Positions 44,738 through 57,599 of a DNA stretch of 64,000 nucleotides are shown here, in pieces. Under the pieces are notes generated by a model, which made no database searches, was not told where the DNA came from, and saw only the letters and a program-made list of their open reading frames with translations. Location of the stretch: assembly GCA_003255025.1 (NCBI GenBank), contig QANY01013855.1, positions 1 through 64,000 on the forward strand. The letters run 5' to 3'. Source of the DNA: Datisca glomerata (taxonomy: Eukaryota; Streptophyta; Magnoliopsida; Cucurbitales; Datiscaceae). The position numbers and the translations under genes were made by a program. Within the stretch, counting starts at the first letter, position 1, and each line of letters starts with the position of its first letter.

Positions 44738-46620
44738 TGTTGGAATATGACCATAAAGTAACGTGTAATAACTGTTTATTTGTATTTAGTTATTTTTCAA
44801 ACATTTGTATTACTGAATTTTTTTATGAATAAATTGAAAGTTTCATTTTAAATTAAAGCATGTTTATAAATTACTCAAGTTCTGAAACTATTGCCAACGA
44901 AAGAAGAGTGAAGATAGAAATGTCTCCAGACGAACCCTTTTGAAATAGTTCAGAACGATATTCACAATCTTAAGATCGTCTTGGTAATTGAATCCGATTA
45001 CGACTGTTAGGTTGAACCGTTGGATGTCAGTCTTGGGGCATAAGAGTAGAGACTCAAATGGTTAACCTATGCATGTTATGAACATGTTGAATAGACCGGT
45101 AATAAATTAATTTAAAAACCCAAAATCGTTTACCTAGCTCTAAATCTAATTGTTACACATTAAGAGTATTTTCATAATTACCTTAATCCTGAGGTGAATA
45201 CGTAACTTGACCTGGTTAGTTGCAATTTTTGATATGTCAAATGAGTGAAATCGAATTGGCAGGCAATACCTCGGCTGTTGGGATGATAATTTAATCAAAT
45301 AGGAGTTACGTAATTCACATATATAAAAATTCTTGGTTGGATAACGAAAGCAACAATATCACCTTATGCTTTATGATGGGTGTGTGAATAAATTAACTTG
45401 GTCAAGTATTAGATGAAATGAGTAATTGAATAAGACTTGTGAATTGTACGAGACAATTCATTATAATGTCTTTCTTATTTACTGTCAATAAAAGAGTTAA
45501 GGAAATAATAACAGGAGGGGTAAAATGATAATTTTACATTCTGCTTTTGTTACTGATATTCACGATGTATGTTATGTTAAAATATTTTGTGGACCGTGTA
45601 AAAGAATAGAGTTTATTTATACCAACAGAAAATGTAGCGCATGAATTGAGAGTTGATTCAGCATCGAACCTATAGTGGAGTCGTATTATGTCATGATTAA
45701 ATAGGTCGGGAATTTATGGTGATAAATTCACCCGGTATTTGAATCCTAAGTTTTATTCATGTGGGTCCATTCGGTCCCAGAAATAGCTCAGAAAACAGTA
45801 ATAGAAAAATGAACTAAATTGGACAAAAATGTATTTTGGTGCCAAGTCATATTATCTACACCTGTACGTGATAAGTGATGTCACTTAAGTTAGTTAAGTG
45901 TAATTGTTGTATTGAATTGATTATTTATTATTTTCTAATTATTAGATAATTAGTTAAATAAAATTAATTAATTAATTGATAATGATCAATTATATTTATC
46001 AATTGAATTGATGAATTTCGATACAACTAGAACTCTAGAAGATCATGTAATTTTCGGTAATAATAAATAATTAGGAGAATTTTCAGAAATTTTAAAATAT
46101 ATAGGTATATTTGTAAATATCAAAAATTACCTTTTGATAAATATCTGATAACTTTTTTATTGCAAAGAGATAACGAGGATAAGATACAGTTGTTGTTATC
46201 AACACAGAAAAAGAATAAACAGACGTTTTCTCCTATCACTACTATTTCCGCAGAAATTAATTTGAAGAAAGAAGATTTGATTTTTCTTTTTCAATCGTTT
46301 TGAGAGCCCACACTCAAATTTCTACGTAAAATTCTTCTTAGATATATTTCTAAAATTAACGGGTGGTTGTTGATGGACAAATTCACAAATCGTTCATGAA
46401 AGATCAAGTTCGTGATTTTGATTTTAAAGCTTGAAGAACACGAAGAACGCTCGAGGAAGTTCCACCAGTTCATAAATTCTCTGATACAAAGTAAAGGTGA
46501 AAAATCATTTTCCCTTAATCTATTCATTTTAATATCGTATATGCATAATCAAACTAATTTGGTTTAAAATTATTTAATATGAATAAATAAATTAAATCAA
46601 ATATTTTTCATTCCGTCCAC
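44738..46620 (+). mobile_element. Solo Ty1/copia LTR, about 1.9 kb (right end approximate)
   Basis: Begins TGTTGGAATATGACC, the usual copia LTR start. The 3' part, near 46290-46480, reads AGAGCCCACACTCAAATTTC, GGGTGGTTGTTGATGGACAA, TCGTTCATGA and TTGAAGAACACGAAGAACGC, a block I recognise as typical of large plant copia LTRs. No primer site, gag or pol follows, so it appears to be a solo LTR left by recombination. The right end lies near the TTTCATTCCGTCCACGAAC segment at 46605-46623, with no target duplication confirmed. Confidence 0.5.
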
Positions 46621-47774
46621 GAACAATTCTTGGTTCAAATCTAATTTTCTTTAATTTTAAACTGATCGATCCTAGCAAATCATTCATAGGTTAATTTGCT
46701 AAATAATTTTAATGAGTGATAGAACATCAACTTATAAAATGATCAACACTTTATTTAGTCACTTCAAATTTGGTCAATTGCTTGATTGGGGAAAATTACT
46801 CTATATAAAATATTTATTGTTGTAGGCTTCTTAATAGCAATAATGAATTGAGTAATTAATATTTGTAATTGATTTTTGTAACTCCTATTATTATGCTTGG
46901 TAGAGTTTTTATTCTACTTTATGAGAATGATTTTTCTTATTTATTTTTGTCTTTGTTACTTAAATACTAAAAATCAAATTATTATCAACGCTCCAATTTG
47001 TTTGGGATTCAATAGCTTCTAAGTTTGAAATAAAATCGAATATATACTAACTATATCACATAATTTAATTATTTAATAATTGAACTTTGTCCAAATGTAT
47101 TTTTATTATTGGAGTGCTTGGGCTTCTCTCAATTATCATCTCCCTTTGCACTTAATATTTTAACTCTAATTTTATTTTAAAATAGAATTGAGATTTTATA
47201 GCCCTTAGTTTAAAAGAAATTAAATTAAATTATAATGACCATAATTTATAGCTCAATAAATTCTACAAATTATTTAAGCTACTAATTAACATTAAGAATT
47301 ATAATTGAAATTTAAGAATATACAACAATTGAGAATTTAGAATGTGAAGAGAGATTGTTGTTTAATAATGGTTAATTTGTTTTAGAGTTGATATTTTCAT
47401 TTGATACTATTATTCCATGCTATAAATTTTTTTAGTCACTTTAGAACTTCTCGTGGACTTTTTTCATATTGAAACATCTAGACACTTCATATTCATTTTC
47501 ATGTCAAATCTAAAAAATCATAACTTGAATAAATTTGAAATTAACTAAATTAAATTTTAACAAATGCTTGTCAAAGGAAGTGAATAAATGATATTGAATG
47601 AGATTATTCGGCAGGTTTATTATTTAATAAAATAACGATTGATCTACAAATTCATTAATACATTTTATTTAGTAAATATATTTAACTTATTGTCTCTATT
47701 TCATTAACTTATCTCAATTATTGTCTCTAGCTCATTACTTTACCTCAATTTATTTTCTCTACCTCATTACTTTA

Positions 47775-47890
47775 TCTAAATTAATTGGCATAAGGTTATT
47801 TTAGGAATACTATTAATATGTTTGGATAGAATTGTCAAAGAAATGTTTTTCAAATATCCATGCTTTTAGAAGTAGTAAGATAAGATAACA
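47775..47890. repeat. Short dispersed repeat, copy A
   Basis: About 110 bp with TTATTTTAGGAATACTATTA, TTGGATAGAATTGTCAAAGA and CAAATATCCATGCTTTTAGAA, matched in order by 48545-48655 and at its end by 43051-43076. Probably one terminus of a MITE or Helitron family; hairpin and target site not resolved. Confidence 0.5.
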
Positions 47891-48439
47891 TTAGAGACAA
47901 CGATTAAAGAATTTTCTGTTGCAGATGCATTGCACGTGTAATTTTCTTTTCACTAAATTAAGCTTAATTAAATTATAATATATATTGGATAAAATTTTAT
48001 GTACTACCGGAAACTTTTTTCAAACATTTAAAATTAGAATTTTGCAAATAAACTATATGCAATTAATCAAAATGACAATCAATAACATATTTAAAGGTAG
48101 AAATGATTAGTTGAATGAAACATTAAAATGCCTAAACAAAAATAATGTTGAAACTTTTTATAAGACGTTCAAATTTTTAAATAAACATATCTTATCATAG
48201 TATAAAAGACAATCAATAAAAGATTAAACGTTTGAGGACGTTGGACGGGGCGCGAAATACGTATTTAAACAGTAAGAGAAATGCATATAAATATCTTAAA
48301 GCAACTCACACATAACATTTTTATCGATTTTTTAGGTGACACTTCTTAAAAGTAATATGAAAATGATTAATTGTAAGTTATATATTGTGCTTTGTAACTT
48401 ACATGTTTTGTGGCTTTAATTTGTACCTTTCAACATCAA

Positions 48440-48530
48440 TTATTGTAATCACACCATATCTATAAGTCTTGAGTTCGAATCATATTCTCCCATTACCTTT
48501 AGAATTTGCAATGTAACTTTGACAAAAAAA
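48440..48530 (+). mobile_element. SINE-like relic
   Basis: GAGTTCGAATCATA at 48473-48486 resembles a tRNA-type B box (GGTTCGAATCC) and is followed about 40 bp later by a short A run (GACAAAAAAACA). The A box is not convincing. Confidence 0.25.
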
Positions 48531-48544
48531 CATCAATTATTGTA

Positions 48545-48655
48545 CTAATTTATTGTTATAAGGGTATCTTAGAAATATCATGAATATAGTTAGATTGAAT
48601 GGTCTAAAAATATTTTCCAAATATCCACACTTTTAGTAGTATAGATATAGATTTT
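48545..48655. repeat. Short dispersed repeat, copy B
   Basis: Counterpart of 47775-47890: GGGTATCTTAGAAATATCAT, TTAGATTGAATGGTCTAAAA and CAAATATCCACACTTTTAG. About 770 bp apart in the same orientation. Confidence 0.5.
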
Positions 48656-50539
48656 AGTCCTATAAATTCAAGGTCTTTCTCAATAGTTTATTTTTGTAGC
48701 TTCAGATTCTGAGACTTTTTATTATTCTACCATTCCAATAAAATACCGCTAGTTCCGTTTCTTTACAATTATTTTCCATTGGTAGTATTATATTCTTAGG
48801 TTTTCACAAGTTTTTTCACGAACCTCAGAAAACTTACATTTACATTGTTCTTAGGAGATATGGATCTTAAAAAGTCTGTCTAAATTTTGCTACATTTTAT
48901 GTGCTTATACACATATAACACATGTACTCTTTAGTAGTAGTCTAAAGTGTTTGAGTCTTTCAAGTGTGAGGTGTTGATCATCATCTTCATTCATATATTT
49001 TCCATAATTAATCTCAATCTTGAAAGGACATTTTTAAATTTTCTTTAGCTCAAGCTCTTGTTCTTTAGGCTCCATAAGAAACTAGAACCCTTCAAATAGT
49101 TGGATGAATGTTGTGATTATCTTATCATCATATATAGCACATATCCTTTCACAAATGACATCAACTTCCAGTTAATTTAATATCTCGAAAATTGAAATCA
49201 ATCTTTGACTGATATGTTCTTATCTCATATAGCCGACATATTAATCAATCTTCAGCTGAAATGTTCTAAAGTTACGGACGATATAATTTGAGAAATTAGA
49301 TATCGATATGAAAACGTGTTAGAGAAATTAGGCTTCAAAAACATGACATTTTATGGCCAAGATTACTTGCTAAACTTTGGTCCATCGGCTTATCTTGCCT
49401 ACCGTGATTATCTTTTCACTTACGGTTGATTGTTCGAATTGTTAGGCCATAGTTCACCTAAGATCAATTATATTGTTAAGTATAGAGAACTATATTTTCA
49501 GATGTATTTCACATTCAAACATTTATATAAATACAACCAAACTTAACAATGAATTTTGAGTGAGTATTGTAATCCTTAGTACTCTTAAGAATTCGGTCAA
49601 AGAACTCATACCATGTAATGTATAGCAAACTTCAATATAGAACTTGTAATATCATGATATAATATGATAGAACGACCGGAAAAATCAGCCTGAATTTTAG
49701 CCACAATCAAGTAAAAACCTTATTGTCTTGCGTCGAGGACATGACCTAGCAAAATACGACTTAAATGTATAAAGCTGACAAATGTCCGATGTGTCTCAAA
49801 CACCAGTTAAAAACTTACCATCTTTTTAATTTAGTATACATAATTCCTTGTACATGATTAATCCTCACCAATTGTATTAAGATTGTTTTTTTTTTTCCTT
49901 TTTGCTACTAAAGAAGTTAGTATTTTGACTATTATTTGTAAAATAGTCATAATTAGCACGAACCATTAAAAACTTGAAACTAAACGTGAAATATGCATAC
50001 AATTAATTCACCTAATGATTGATAATCTGTTCTTTTCTTATAGTACATAACAATTAATTTTCAAAATCAAAACTTCATAGATCAGTTTTCAAAAGTGAAC
50101 TATCAAGGCTGATTATGAGGGAAAAACACAATATATATACACATTGCCAATAGCTTATTAAATTGTCTTTCAGCTAAATACACTTGAAAGGGAGAAACTT
50201 CTCCTTACATGCATAAATGTATCTCATGGATGAATTATCTTAAGCGCAAATGTTTCTCCTCTAATAATTATTCTCTCACATACTAAATAGATAGGGCAAA
50301 TATAGCACACTAGCTAGAGCCTTAAGTATTTCCAACATGATCATCAAACAAAGTTTATGTAAAATGGAACATATAGAAGTGTAACAGCTTACTCCTTTTA
50401 ATATGCATCTTCAAAAATAATCACCCACTTGATCATAAGAAACGATCGACTTAGCTACACAAAATTATAGGTATTGACATTTGTCGTTAAGATTAACAAT
50501 ATCCAAGCCGGATATATAAGGAGATTACCCAGATCTCCT

Positions 50540-50568
50540 CATACGCGTACGCGTATGCGTATATACGT
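50540..50568. other. 29-nt alternating purine-pyrimidine tract (possible Z-DNA)
   Basis: The tract CATACGCGTACGCGTATGCG, continuing TATATACGT, alternates strictly over 29 bases. It includes two overlapping palindromes (ACGCGT). It lies 35 bp past the stop codon of the KNOX gene, so probably in its 3'UTR. CpG- and TpA-rich alternating sequence can adopt Z-form or cruciform; that is inference. Confidence 0.8.
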
Positions 50569-50603
50569 TCGACGGTGAAATCATCACAACTTTCTTTAAG
50601 TCA

Positions 50604-53600
50604 TCATGGGCCGAGACGATAATGACCATCACTCATGTAGTGACCATCCATGTATAGAGCTGCATTAGGAGGATGTAAGCCATCCATAACCATAAATTGC
50701 ATATCTTCAGAAGGTTTCCAGTGTCTCTTCCTTTGGTTAATGAACCAATTGTTTATTTGCTTCTGGTCCAAGCCGGTTGATTCGGCCAATGCCACCTTTT
50801 CCGTCTCCTACAAAAACATCTCAACGTTCTTCGGCAAGAATATATAAATTCAAGCAATAATTTAAGGTTTGTTTTGATCAAAATTTTTACGTACCGAAGG
50901 ATAAGGCCATTTGTAATGCAATTCCCACCAGCTAAGAAGCTTTTGCCTGGCATCTTTAGGTAACTTACCTTTCTTCTTTTTCTTTGAAAGCTCTTGTTTT
51001 AGGCTACTTAAATAACCACTATACTTTTTAAGTAAATGGTTCTTCAGTTCTCGATCTTCCGCACGGGGATCGATCTCTGGCAGCTCCGTTTCTCCCCCGC
51101 TGTTGTCCTGATCCTCCTCCGACGATCCAATCCCCTCGCACTTGTCATCTGTGTGGTTGTTAGTTAGACATTCAGAAAATGTAGAAATAAGAAGTAAAGA
51201 CAAAATCAAAAGTAAAATACATGTTTTTTTTAATAAAGTAAAATACATGTTAACACTCAAGTATTGCCAATTTTTAATGCCCCTGATTGCTAGTCTATGT
51301 GTCCTATTGTGCTGAGCGAGATCTATAATGTAAGTTATAGTAAAGGGTTATGTGTGCGTGTTGCTTTCTCCTAGTTCACAGATCAAATGTAACACTAGGC
51401 CGATTAAGTTTATTTGATCATGTATTATAAAAACAAGTAAATAACTGGCGAGAATTCTTTACGGAACTAACATGAAATTAAAATGAAGGCTAATATCACA
51501 TAAACTCGCAGTCACAACACTTTTTTTACGTTACAAAAAAGAAGCAAAAACTGTGAAGCAAAAGAAGCATCGGGATAAACCAAGATCATGTTAACTAGGT
51601 TAACATCCTTAAGGACGAGGTTTCATGTGTGCAACAACTCCAAACAGCAGAATTCTTTAATAAAAAAAAGAAACATAAAAATAGGAAAAAGAATTCAACC
51701 CGAACGCAATGCAAAGAATCCAAAACCAAAGACAATCGCTCTAGACGGACACTCAGAAGATAATCCAAACCTTACATTTGGATAATCATCGTTAAAATAT
51801 GTCTCAAATTAAAACCTATTGAGGCAATTAGTATCAGAAAAAACATTGCGAGTAAAACCTATTGAGACAATTAGTATCAGAAAAAATATTGCGAGGAAAT
51901 CTCTTTTGTGACCCAAACATATTAACAAAATGATAATATCAGTATCGACCTATCAACAAAAGTCAAAACTCAATATTTCACACACTTGTATTAATAAAAA
52001 ATAGAAAATGACCATGACAACTATGTGATATATTTTTCCCCTTCCTTGATTAATTCATATGCAACTCATTCTTGAATAGTATATGAATGAAATGTTATAT
52101 CAAGTATATATGATCTATGATAATCAGGGCAGTTTTAATAAATGTAAATGCTTACGGGGGAAGAAAATCAAAGGGGGATTCCAAATTAGCCAATCATATT
52201 TCCGTCAGTAAAATAATTAAGATAACATTATGCTCCAAAGTCAGCACAATCTACTCTTATTTGCAAAAGACTCAATAACAAATTTCTTTTATATCAAATG
52301 TACTTTCAAAAATAAGTTAGAAAGGGAGAGAACAATCAAAAGAAGGAAAAGGATAATTAATCAATAAAAACCCCATACTTAATGCTAGAAAATTAGATCA
52401 TGAGCTGACAGAGAATGGGTGAATTGAATTTGTGGATGGACATTGAGAGGAAAAAGAGAGTTAAATGCTGAATGGAGCAAAACAGAAACAAAAAAGAATT
52501 GTTATAGATTAATATATCATAGACATAAAAAAAAGAAGTAATATATTTCTCTGACAGGACCTACAACCCTATATGGGCTCCTAGCTACCCAGTTGATTCG
52601 ACTAGCATCCAATGTTCTTTTCTAATTTTCTTTTCTAATCCATAAAATCTCATTCTCACCTTTACTAAATGCGGTTTTGGCCATGAACACCCAGTTAACA
52701 ACATAACTAATCCATAATTAGTCTCTTAATTTAAAGTAATAAACGCCTATTAGTGAGTAATCTATGGTAGTTAATGAATGCAAATAATGTAAATTTTCAT
52801 CATACATAACTATACGATTTTGTTCAGGTAATTTATAAGTTAACGGGTACTGATAATTCATTGAAATGCTTCTTCTTCATGGCAGCTTTTGTTTATAAAG
52901 AAGATATCGAAAATTTTCTCAATCATACGTCAGACAAACGACTATTGAATAAAATGTGTAAATGAATTTCATATTTGATTATAGCAAATAGAAAATAATT
53001 AAGCCTTCTTGTCTTTGTTCCTCTCAAGTGGGTTCTGTAAAATTAGTAAATTAAACAATAATTAGAGACAAATTGTGTTCATTACTATTAAGCTTGTGAT
53101 TAGGGTTTGGCAGGGAGTCTTCTCCTCCAACATTAAACTTCCAAATCTGCGGCAAACATTTTCTTTCACTCAAAACGACACAACAAAACCGACCCAATTT
53201 TTGGGGATTCCACGACAAAATAAAGAGAAATTTTAACCATATTAGCTAGGAAGAGATGAGTAATTAATTACCAGAATTAGTGAAGATCCGAACGTGGCCA
53301 TTGCAAAGAGTATTGAGTTGAGATTCAATCCTATGCATGAAATCCATAGCTTCTTGTATAGGCCTCGTTATCTCTTCCCGATATTTCACCAACATGTCGT
53401 AATAAGCTTCCTAATATATTATTCCATTTAATTTTATATACCAAAAAAATAAATTTAAGCAAAATAAATAACCATAATTAAAAAGTTGAGTAATTGATCG
53501 GTCACCATGAACTGGTCTAGCTCAGGGTCCTTTGAACTCTCTCTTCCTGCCACCGAAGACCCTTGCCGTGCCTCGAACTCCTGCCGTGCCGCCACTAACC

Positions 53601-53906
53601 GAGCCACCACTTCTGGCGGAGCTCCCACCTACATATAAATATAATTTTAACACGTTAATTACGACACATCCAAAATATCTTAGAGGTGAGAACCCTAGTT
53701 GGGACATCTTTGGTTAGGTCTGATGCTTCTTTTATTTAGCAGTTTTCGCATGATCATTCTAAAAAATTACAAAATACCCCAAATCTAATAAAATATGTTA
53801 CCTTTTGGCAATCCATGTAGGCTTCTAAGAGGTTAGAGTACTGAGGATGAGCAATGATCTTAGCCTTGATTGCTTCCACGTCATTGGAGCTTTCATCGTT
53901 TGCTTG

Positions 53907-53938
<32 letters not shown>

Positions 53939-54227
53939 TATGAAGTGTTGATTGATTACCTCTCATTAAAGGGTAATGAAATTTCTGAGCATGTTGATGT
54001 GAAGTGTTGGCTTCGGTTTTAACTATGGGGTGTGTTTGGTCAGAGAAACAATCACTTCCTGATTGAAGATGGAACGTGTTCATTCCCATCTGGGTTTGGC
54101 CTTGTCCTCCATTTGTTGATCTTCCATAGTTACTTGAAGGTGAATTGGCTGCTAAAGCCGGTGACGCGTATAGGAAATTCCCCCTTGGAGTTGTGGTTTC
54201 GCTTAGCTGATGATTGTATTCCTCCAT
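50604..54227 (-). CDS. KNAT1: Class I KNOX homeobox transcription factor, KNAT1/BREVIPEDICELLUS-like
   Basis: Five exons on the minus strand: 54227-53802, 53628-53506, 53410-53272, 51148-50895 and 50807-50604, all with GT-AG borders and matching phase; 1146 bp, 381 codons, no internal stop. Domains: a variable N-terminus with an [12 protein letters not shown] run (residues about 97-107); KNOX1 about 117-161 ([20 protein letters not shown], split by intron 1); KNOX2 about 176-222; ELK about 263-284 ([20 protein letters not shown]); TALE homeodomain about 285-347 with the PYP three-residue loop and recognition helix [13 protein letters not shown]. The C-terminus [18 protein letters not shown], ending in RLGP, is typical of the KNAT1/BP branch rather than STM. 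Such proteins act in the nucleus with BELL partners to keep meristem cells undifferentiated and shape internodes and pedicels. Intron 3 (2.1 kb, 51149-53271) is the long one, as in other class I KNOX genes. The start is the ATG at 54227; a TTG two codons upstream is in frame but not used. Confidence 0.95.
51149..53271 (-). other. Intron 3 of the KNOX gene
   Basis: About 2.1 kb between KNOX2 and ELK exons (donor GT at 53271-53270, acceptor AG at 51150-51149). AT-rich. It holds a 29-bp direct repeat (AAAACCTATTGAG(G/A)CAATTAG at about 51811 and 51855). No insertion with clear boundaries. Introns of class I KNOX genes are known to hold regulatory elements, but I see no specific one. Confidence 0.8.
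53903..53943. repeat. Coding microsatellite in KNOX exon 1
   Basis: (GAT)n followed by (GATTAT)n on the plus strand encodes the [12 protein letters not shown] run on the minus strand. All units are multiples of three, so length changes keep the frame. Confidence 0.9.
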
Positions 54228-54640
54228 TTCCAAACAGACCCACTTGAGATTATTAAAAAACTAAAAAGAAACTATATATTTCTCAAAACCCTAAAACAAA
54301 AGCTGGCATAGAAACCCTAGGAGTCTACTCATTGAAGAGTGAAGATACACATGAAACATAGCTGATTGGTTTACCATATCAAACAAACTGAGGAATTTTG
54401 CTTTGTTAGTGTTGAACCAAATTATGGGAAAAACAAGAATTAAGTTCCTTGGATTAGGTTAGAAGGTTCTAGAAACAAAACTGTAAACATGAAGTCTGGT
54501 TGGATTTTCGTCACATACGGAAATGGATAAGAGGACTAAGGAGGAGGAGGAGAAAGAGAAGGAGGAGATGAGAATTGGGTTTAGGCTTTTTTTTTCATTT
54601 CCTCATTGGGTAGTTGACAAGGATATATATTATTTTCTTT
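54228..54640 (-). promoter_or_regulatory. KNOX gene 5'UTR and core promoter
   Basis: On the minus strand, a TATA-like AATAATATATATCC at 54635-54622 is followed by AACCCAATTCTCATC and a long CT-rich leader (CTCCTCCTTCTCTTTCTCCT, 54577-54535). The predicted start is near 54595, giving a 5'UTR of about 370 nt. The plus-strand view of the leader is a GAGGAGGAGG-type GA-rich element, the kind bound by BBR/BPC proteins at KNOX loci; that is family knowledge, not shown here. Confidence 0.5.
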
Positions 54641-55321
54641 GTTGAAAGAAAAAGAAGTAATTAAAAATTGTTTTTTTAATTTAGAAAAATAAAAGTAATG
54701 AAGCTAATTAAGACACAAGTGATAAGGAACTATTGAAGATATGAATTGTTTTTCCATCCTTTTGTTCTCTCTTTATATCTTTTAGTATTAATTTATTCTT
54801 CAAACATTTCCCTCGAGAGTTAACTTTTTTTCACTCCTTTTAATTTTGCTTTTTGGTTTTCTAAAATGATATTATAAAATAAACTACTTTTGTGATTTGC
54901 TTTCTTGATTAGTATTGACCACAATATCTTACCGAACACTTGGATTTTCTAAACAGAATGTGCCAAATTTTACCCAGCTGCCCAGCAAATCAATCTTATT
55001 GGGGTAGAATTAGTAGAGACTATTTAAATGGTAAAACCTAAAACAATAGCACTTCACTTTTAGATCTGATTATACAAATCTCTACTGTTTATTTTATATA
55101 TAACATTACCAAACTTTTTTATGTAGGTAGGGGTGTGAGTCTAAACACATTGTTACTTTTCGTTATTTGCATGGTCACTTTAAATAAACTTTGTAATAAA
55201 ACAATTACTTCTCACTGATTAACTTATTATTGTCCGGCCCATTTGTCCATTTTCTCTTTGACATTTTCCTTAGGAAACACTGATTTCTTCTAATTTTCTG
55301 ATTTTTAGGCAGAATATTTCT

Positions 55322-55440
55322 TTTATTTTATTTTTTTTTAAATGGAGAATTTGATTGATAGGGAATTGAACTTCATACCTATAAGTTAAAAATCTCATTT
55401 ATGTTCATTGGGCTATAAAGCATTGATCTTATTTAGTTAT
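55322..55440 (-). mobile_element. SINE-like relic
   Basis: Minus strand: TATAGCCCAATGAACATAAA near 55420-55400 resembles an A box, GGTATGAAGTTCAATTCCC near 55380-55360 resembles a tRNA-type B box, and an A-rich tail (AAAAAAAAATAAAATAAAAG) ends near 55322. The order and spacing fit a tRNA-derived plant SINE (Au/TS-like). Target duplication not found. Confidence 0.4.
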
Positions 55441-57599
55441 CTAGTATCTGAGTTGGTTAATTAGATTTATATGAACATATCATCTATGAGAAATTCTATT
55501 CACATGCAATAAAAACTCTCCAAGACCATACACACATTTTCTAGATTCACCCGCGTCGAGTTTAACATTCTTCTTATAATTTCTCACCTTATTGTATTCC
55601 TATTATTCTATACTTTAGTACATTCTTTTCATTCATTCTTTTCATACAATTCACATATCTTTTTTTACCTACGATATTGAAATATAATATTTTAAACTTC
55701 AACACTCTAATTTTGATTTGTAATTATTTTCTTTCTCTTACCATAAAAGATGGTGTGCAATTCATATGTTCTTGAAAAAAATAGGTAGTATTAAGTCGAC
55801 ATAGAAAATTTATATCACATATTGTTCTTCGCAAAGAAAAAACTCAGTCAATTATCTTGGTTCGAGTCAGAGTATGAGCAAACCAATTAAATCATATCGA
55901 TTATATTTTTCAAGTACTAATTAATTGAGGTTTGTGAACACTCCTAAATTAGGTTCAGATCAACCAGTTAGTACCTAAAAATGTAATCGAATGAATTTCA
56001 TATGTTTCCTCATAACTAAACATAACTCAAATAATGAGTTGAGTTTTTTTTTATCTGAAGAATATTTTATATTATAAAATTTATATATTAATTAACTTAA
56101 TGAATTTCATCTTTTTTATGTTTATTTTCATTCTCATTAATGTGTTAAAAAATATTTTTTGTCAAAAAAAAATATAGAGATTTTAAAGGTTTGAATAGAA
56201 TCTATCTATTTATAGTCTCTTTTTAGTTGTTAGAGGAGAAGATTTTTTTAGTTACATGGAGAATATTTTTATTTATTTAAAAAGTGAGATTTACATAAAT
56301 AGAAACAAAACAAGAAGTACTGAAAGGTTTTCATTATTGTTTTCCAACTGGTTTTAAATGTCTAATCAGATAGTAAGATAACTGTTTTTTATTCACAATT
56401 TTCTCAATTAATGAGATATATATTGAGTTTCTGTGCCATCAACCAAACCACACTATATCATCATAAACAAAAGTCACATTTTTCAAGATGAAATATGTTA
56501 GTGTAGTTTCAATCGGTTAAACAAACACATCTCCCCTGTATATATCGCCATATTTTCTTTCTTTAGAAGAAACGTAATATTTCTTTGTCAAATAATAATT
56601 AATTCCAGGGAATTATCCTTGATTAAGCACCCCAAAGAATAAGGCTTTTTGATATGATCCTCCTGAATTTCTGCCATTTTATATACTTTATCATTTATAT
56701 ATTTGTACCTTGTGTAACGAAAGCAATGAATAATAACACTGCGTGTGAAAATATATTCATATGCTTGGCCATGTCATGGTAATGAGAGTATATTTAAGGC
56801 ACGTATCTTCAAAGTTACTCAACAGAATTCCTAGTTAAACTAATTAGGAAAATAAAATCACCTTTTTGTTCATAAGTAAACGGCCTTAATTTGTCTCTCT
56901 GATCAGTTTCTGGATTTAAATTGTTAACATTATACCATTTTTGTTGTTCCCTCAATTGCATATAGTAAAACTCTGTCACTCCCACAGTGCGTCCATTCTA
57001 TTGGTACAATTTGTTTGGAGTAAGAAATAAGTCTGAATGAATAGCATCAACAAAATCAAGAAGCGTCACAATTATTTATCGTCTAATTAGACTTAAAACA
57101 CAAAAAGAGTTTATTTCCTTTTAGTCAATAAAGAGAAGGGAATTCTTGACATTTGTGTCTAATAAGTAATATAGCCGGTGGTATACAGATTAAAAGTGAG
57201 TATTTTATAATCAAATTACAAGCACTTTCCCCTAAAAGTCAGAAATTCAATGTCCGGACATTGTTTGAGTATTTCATTTGGGTATATATGTATGCACTAC
57301 TATCTCCTAACTCATCCAACAACTGAAATGCAAAAACTAGCAATAACTAATTCCTTAATTAACTGTTAAAAACATGTTAATTTAACTCAATAATCAAACT
57401 AGGGCTTAAAAGAAAAAAATTAATAATGCATATCTTAATGGTATTAAGCAGTAAGCATTATTATGATGTGTAAGCATGAAGCACGGTGTAAAACAACACA
57501 TTTAAGTCATAATTAAAAAAATTATATTTTTCATATTAATTCGTGATGTGAAAACACATACACAAAGACCTAACATTTTTCAAAATAAATCACAGTAAT

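Larger units (their letters stand above)
46621..50500. other. AT-rich intergenic stretch downstream of the KNOX gene
   Basis: No gene recognised. It contains two related repeat ends and one SINE-like relic, listed separately; the rest is simple AT-rich sequence without long frames. Confidence 0.5.

Noticed and set aside
50862..51260. 132-codon minus-strand frame as a single exon
   Set aside because: Its first part is intron sequence; good splice sites at 51150-51149 and 50894-50893 define exon 4 within it.
54228..54233. KNOX start two codons upstream of 54227
   Set aside because: That codon is TTG on the minus strand; the ATG at 54227 gives the usual MEEYN-type start.
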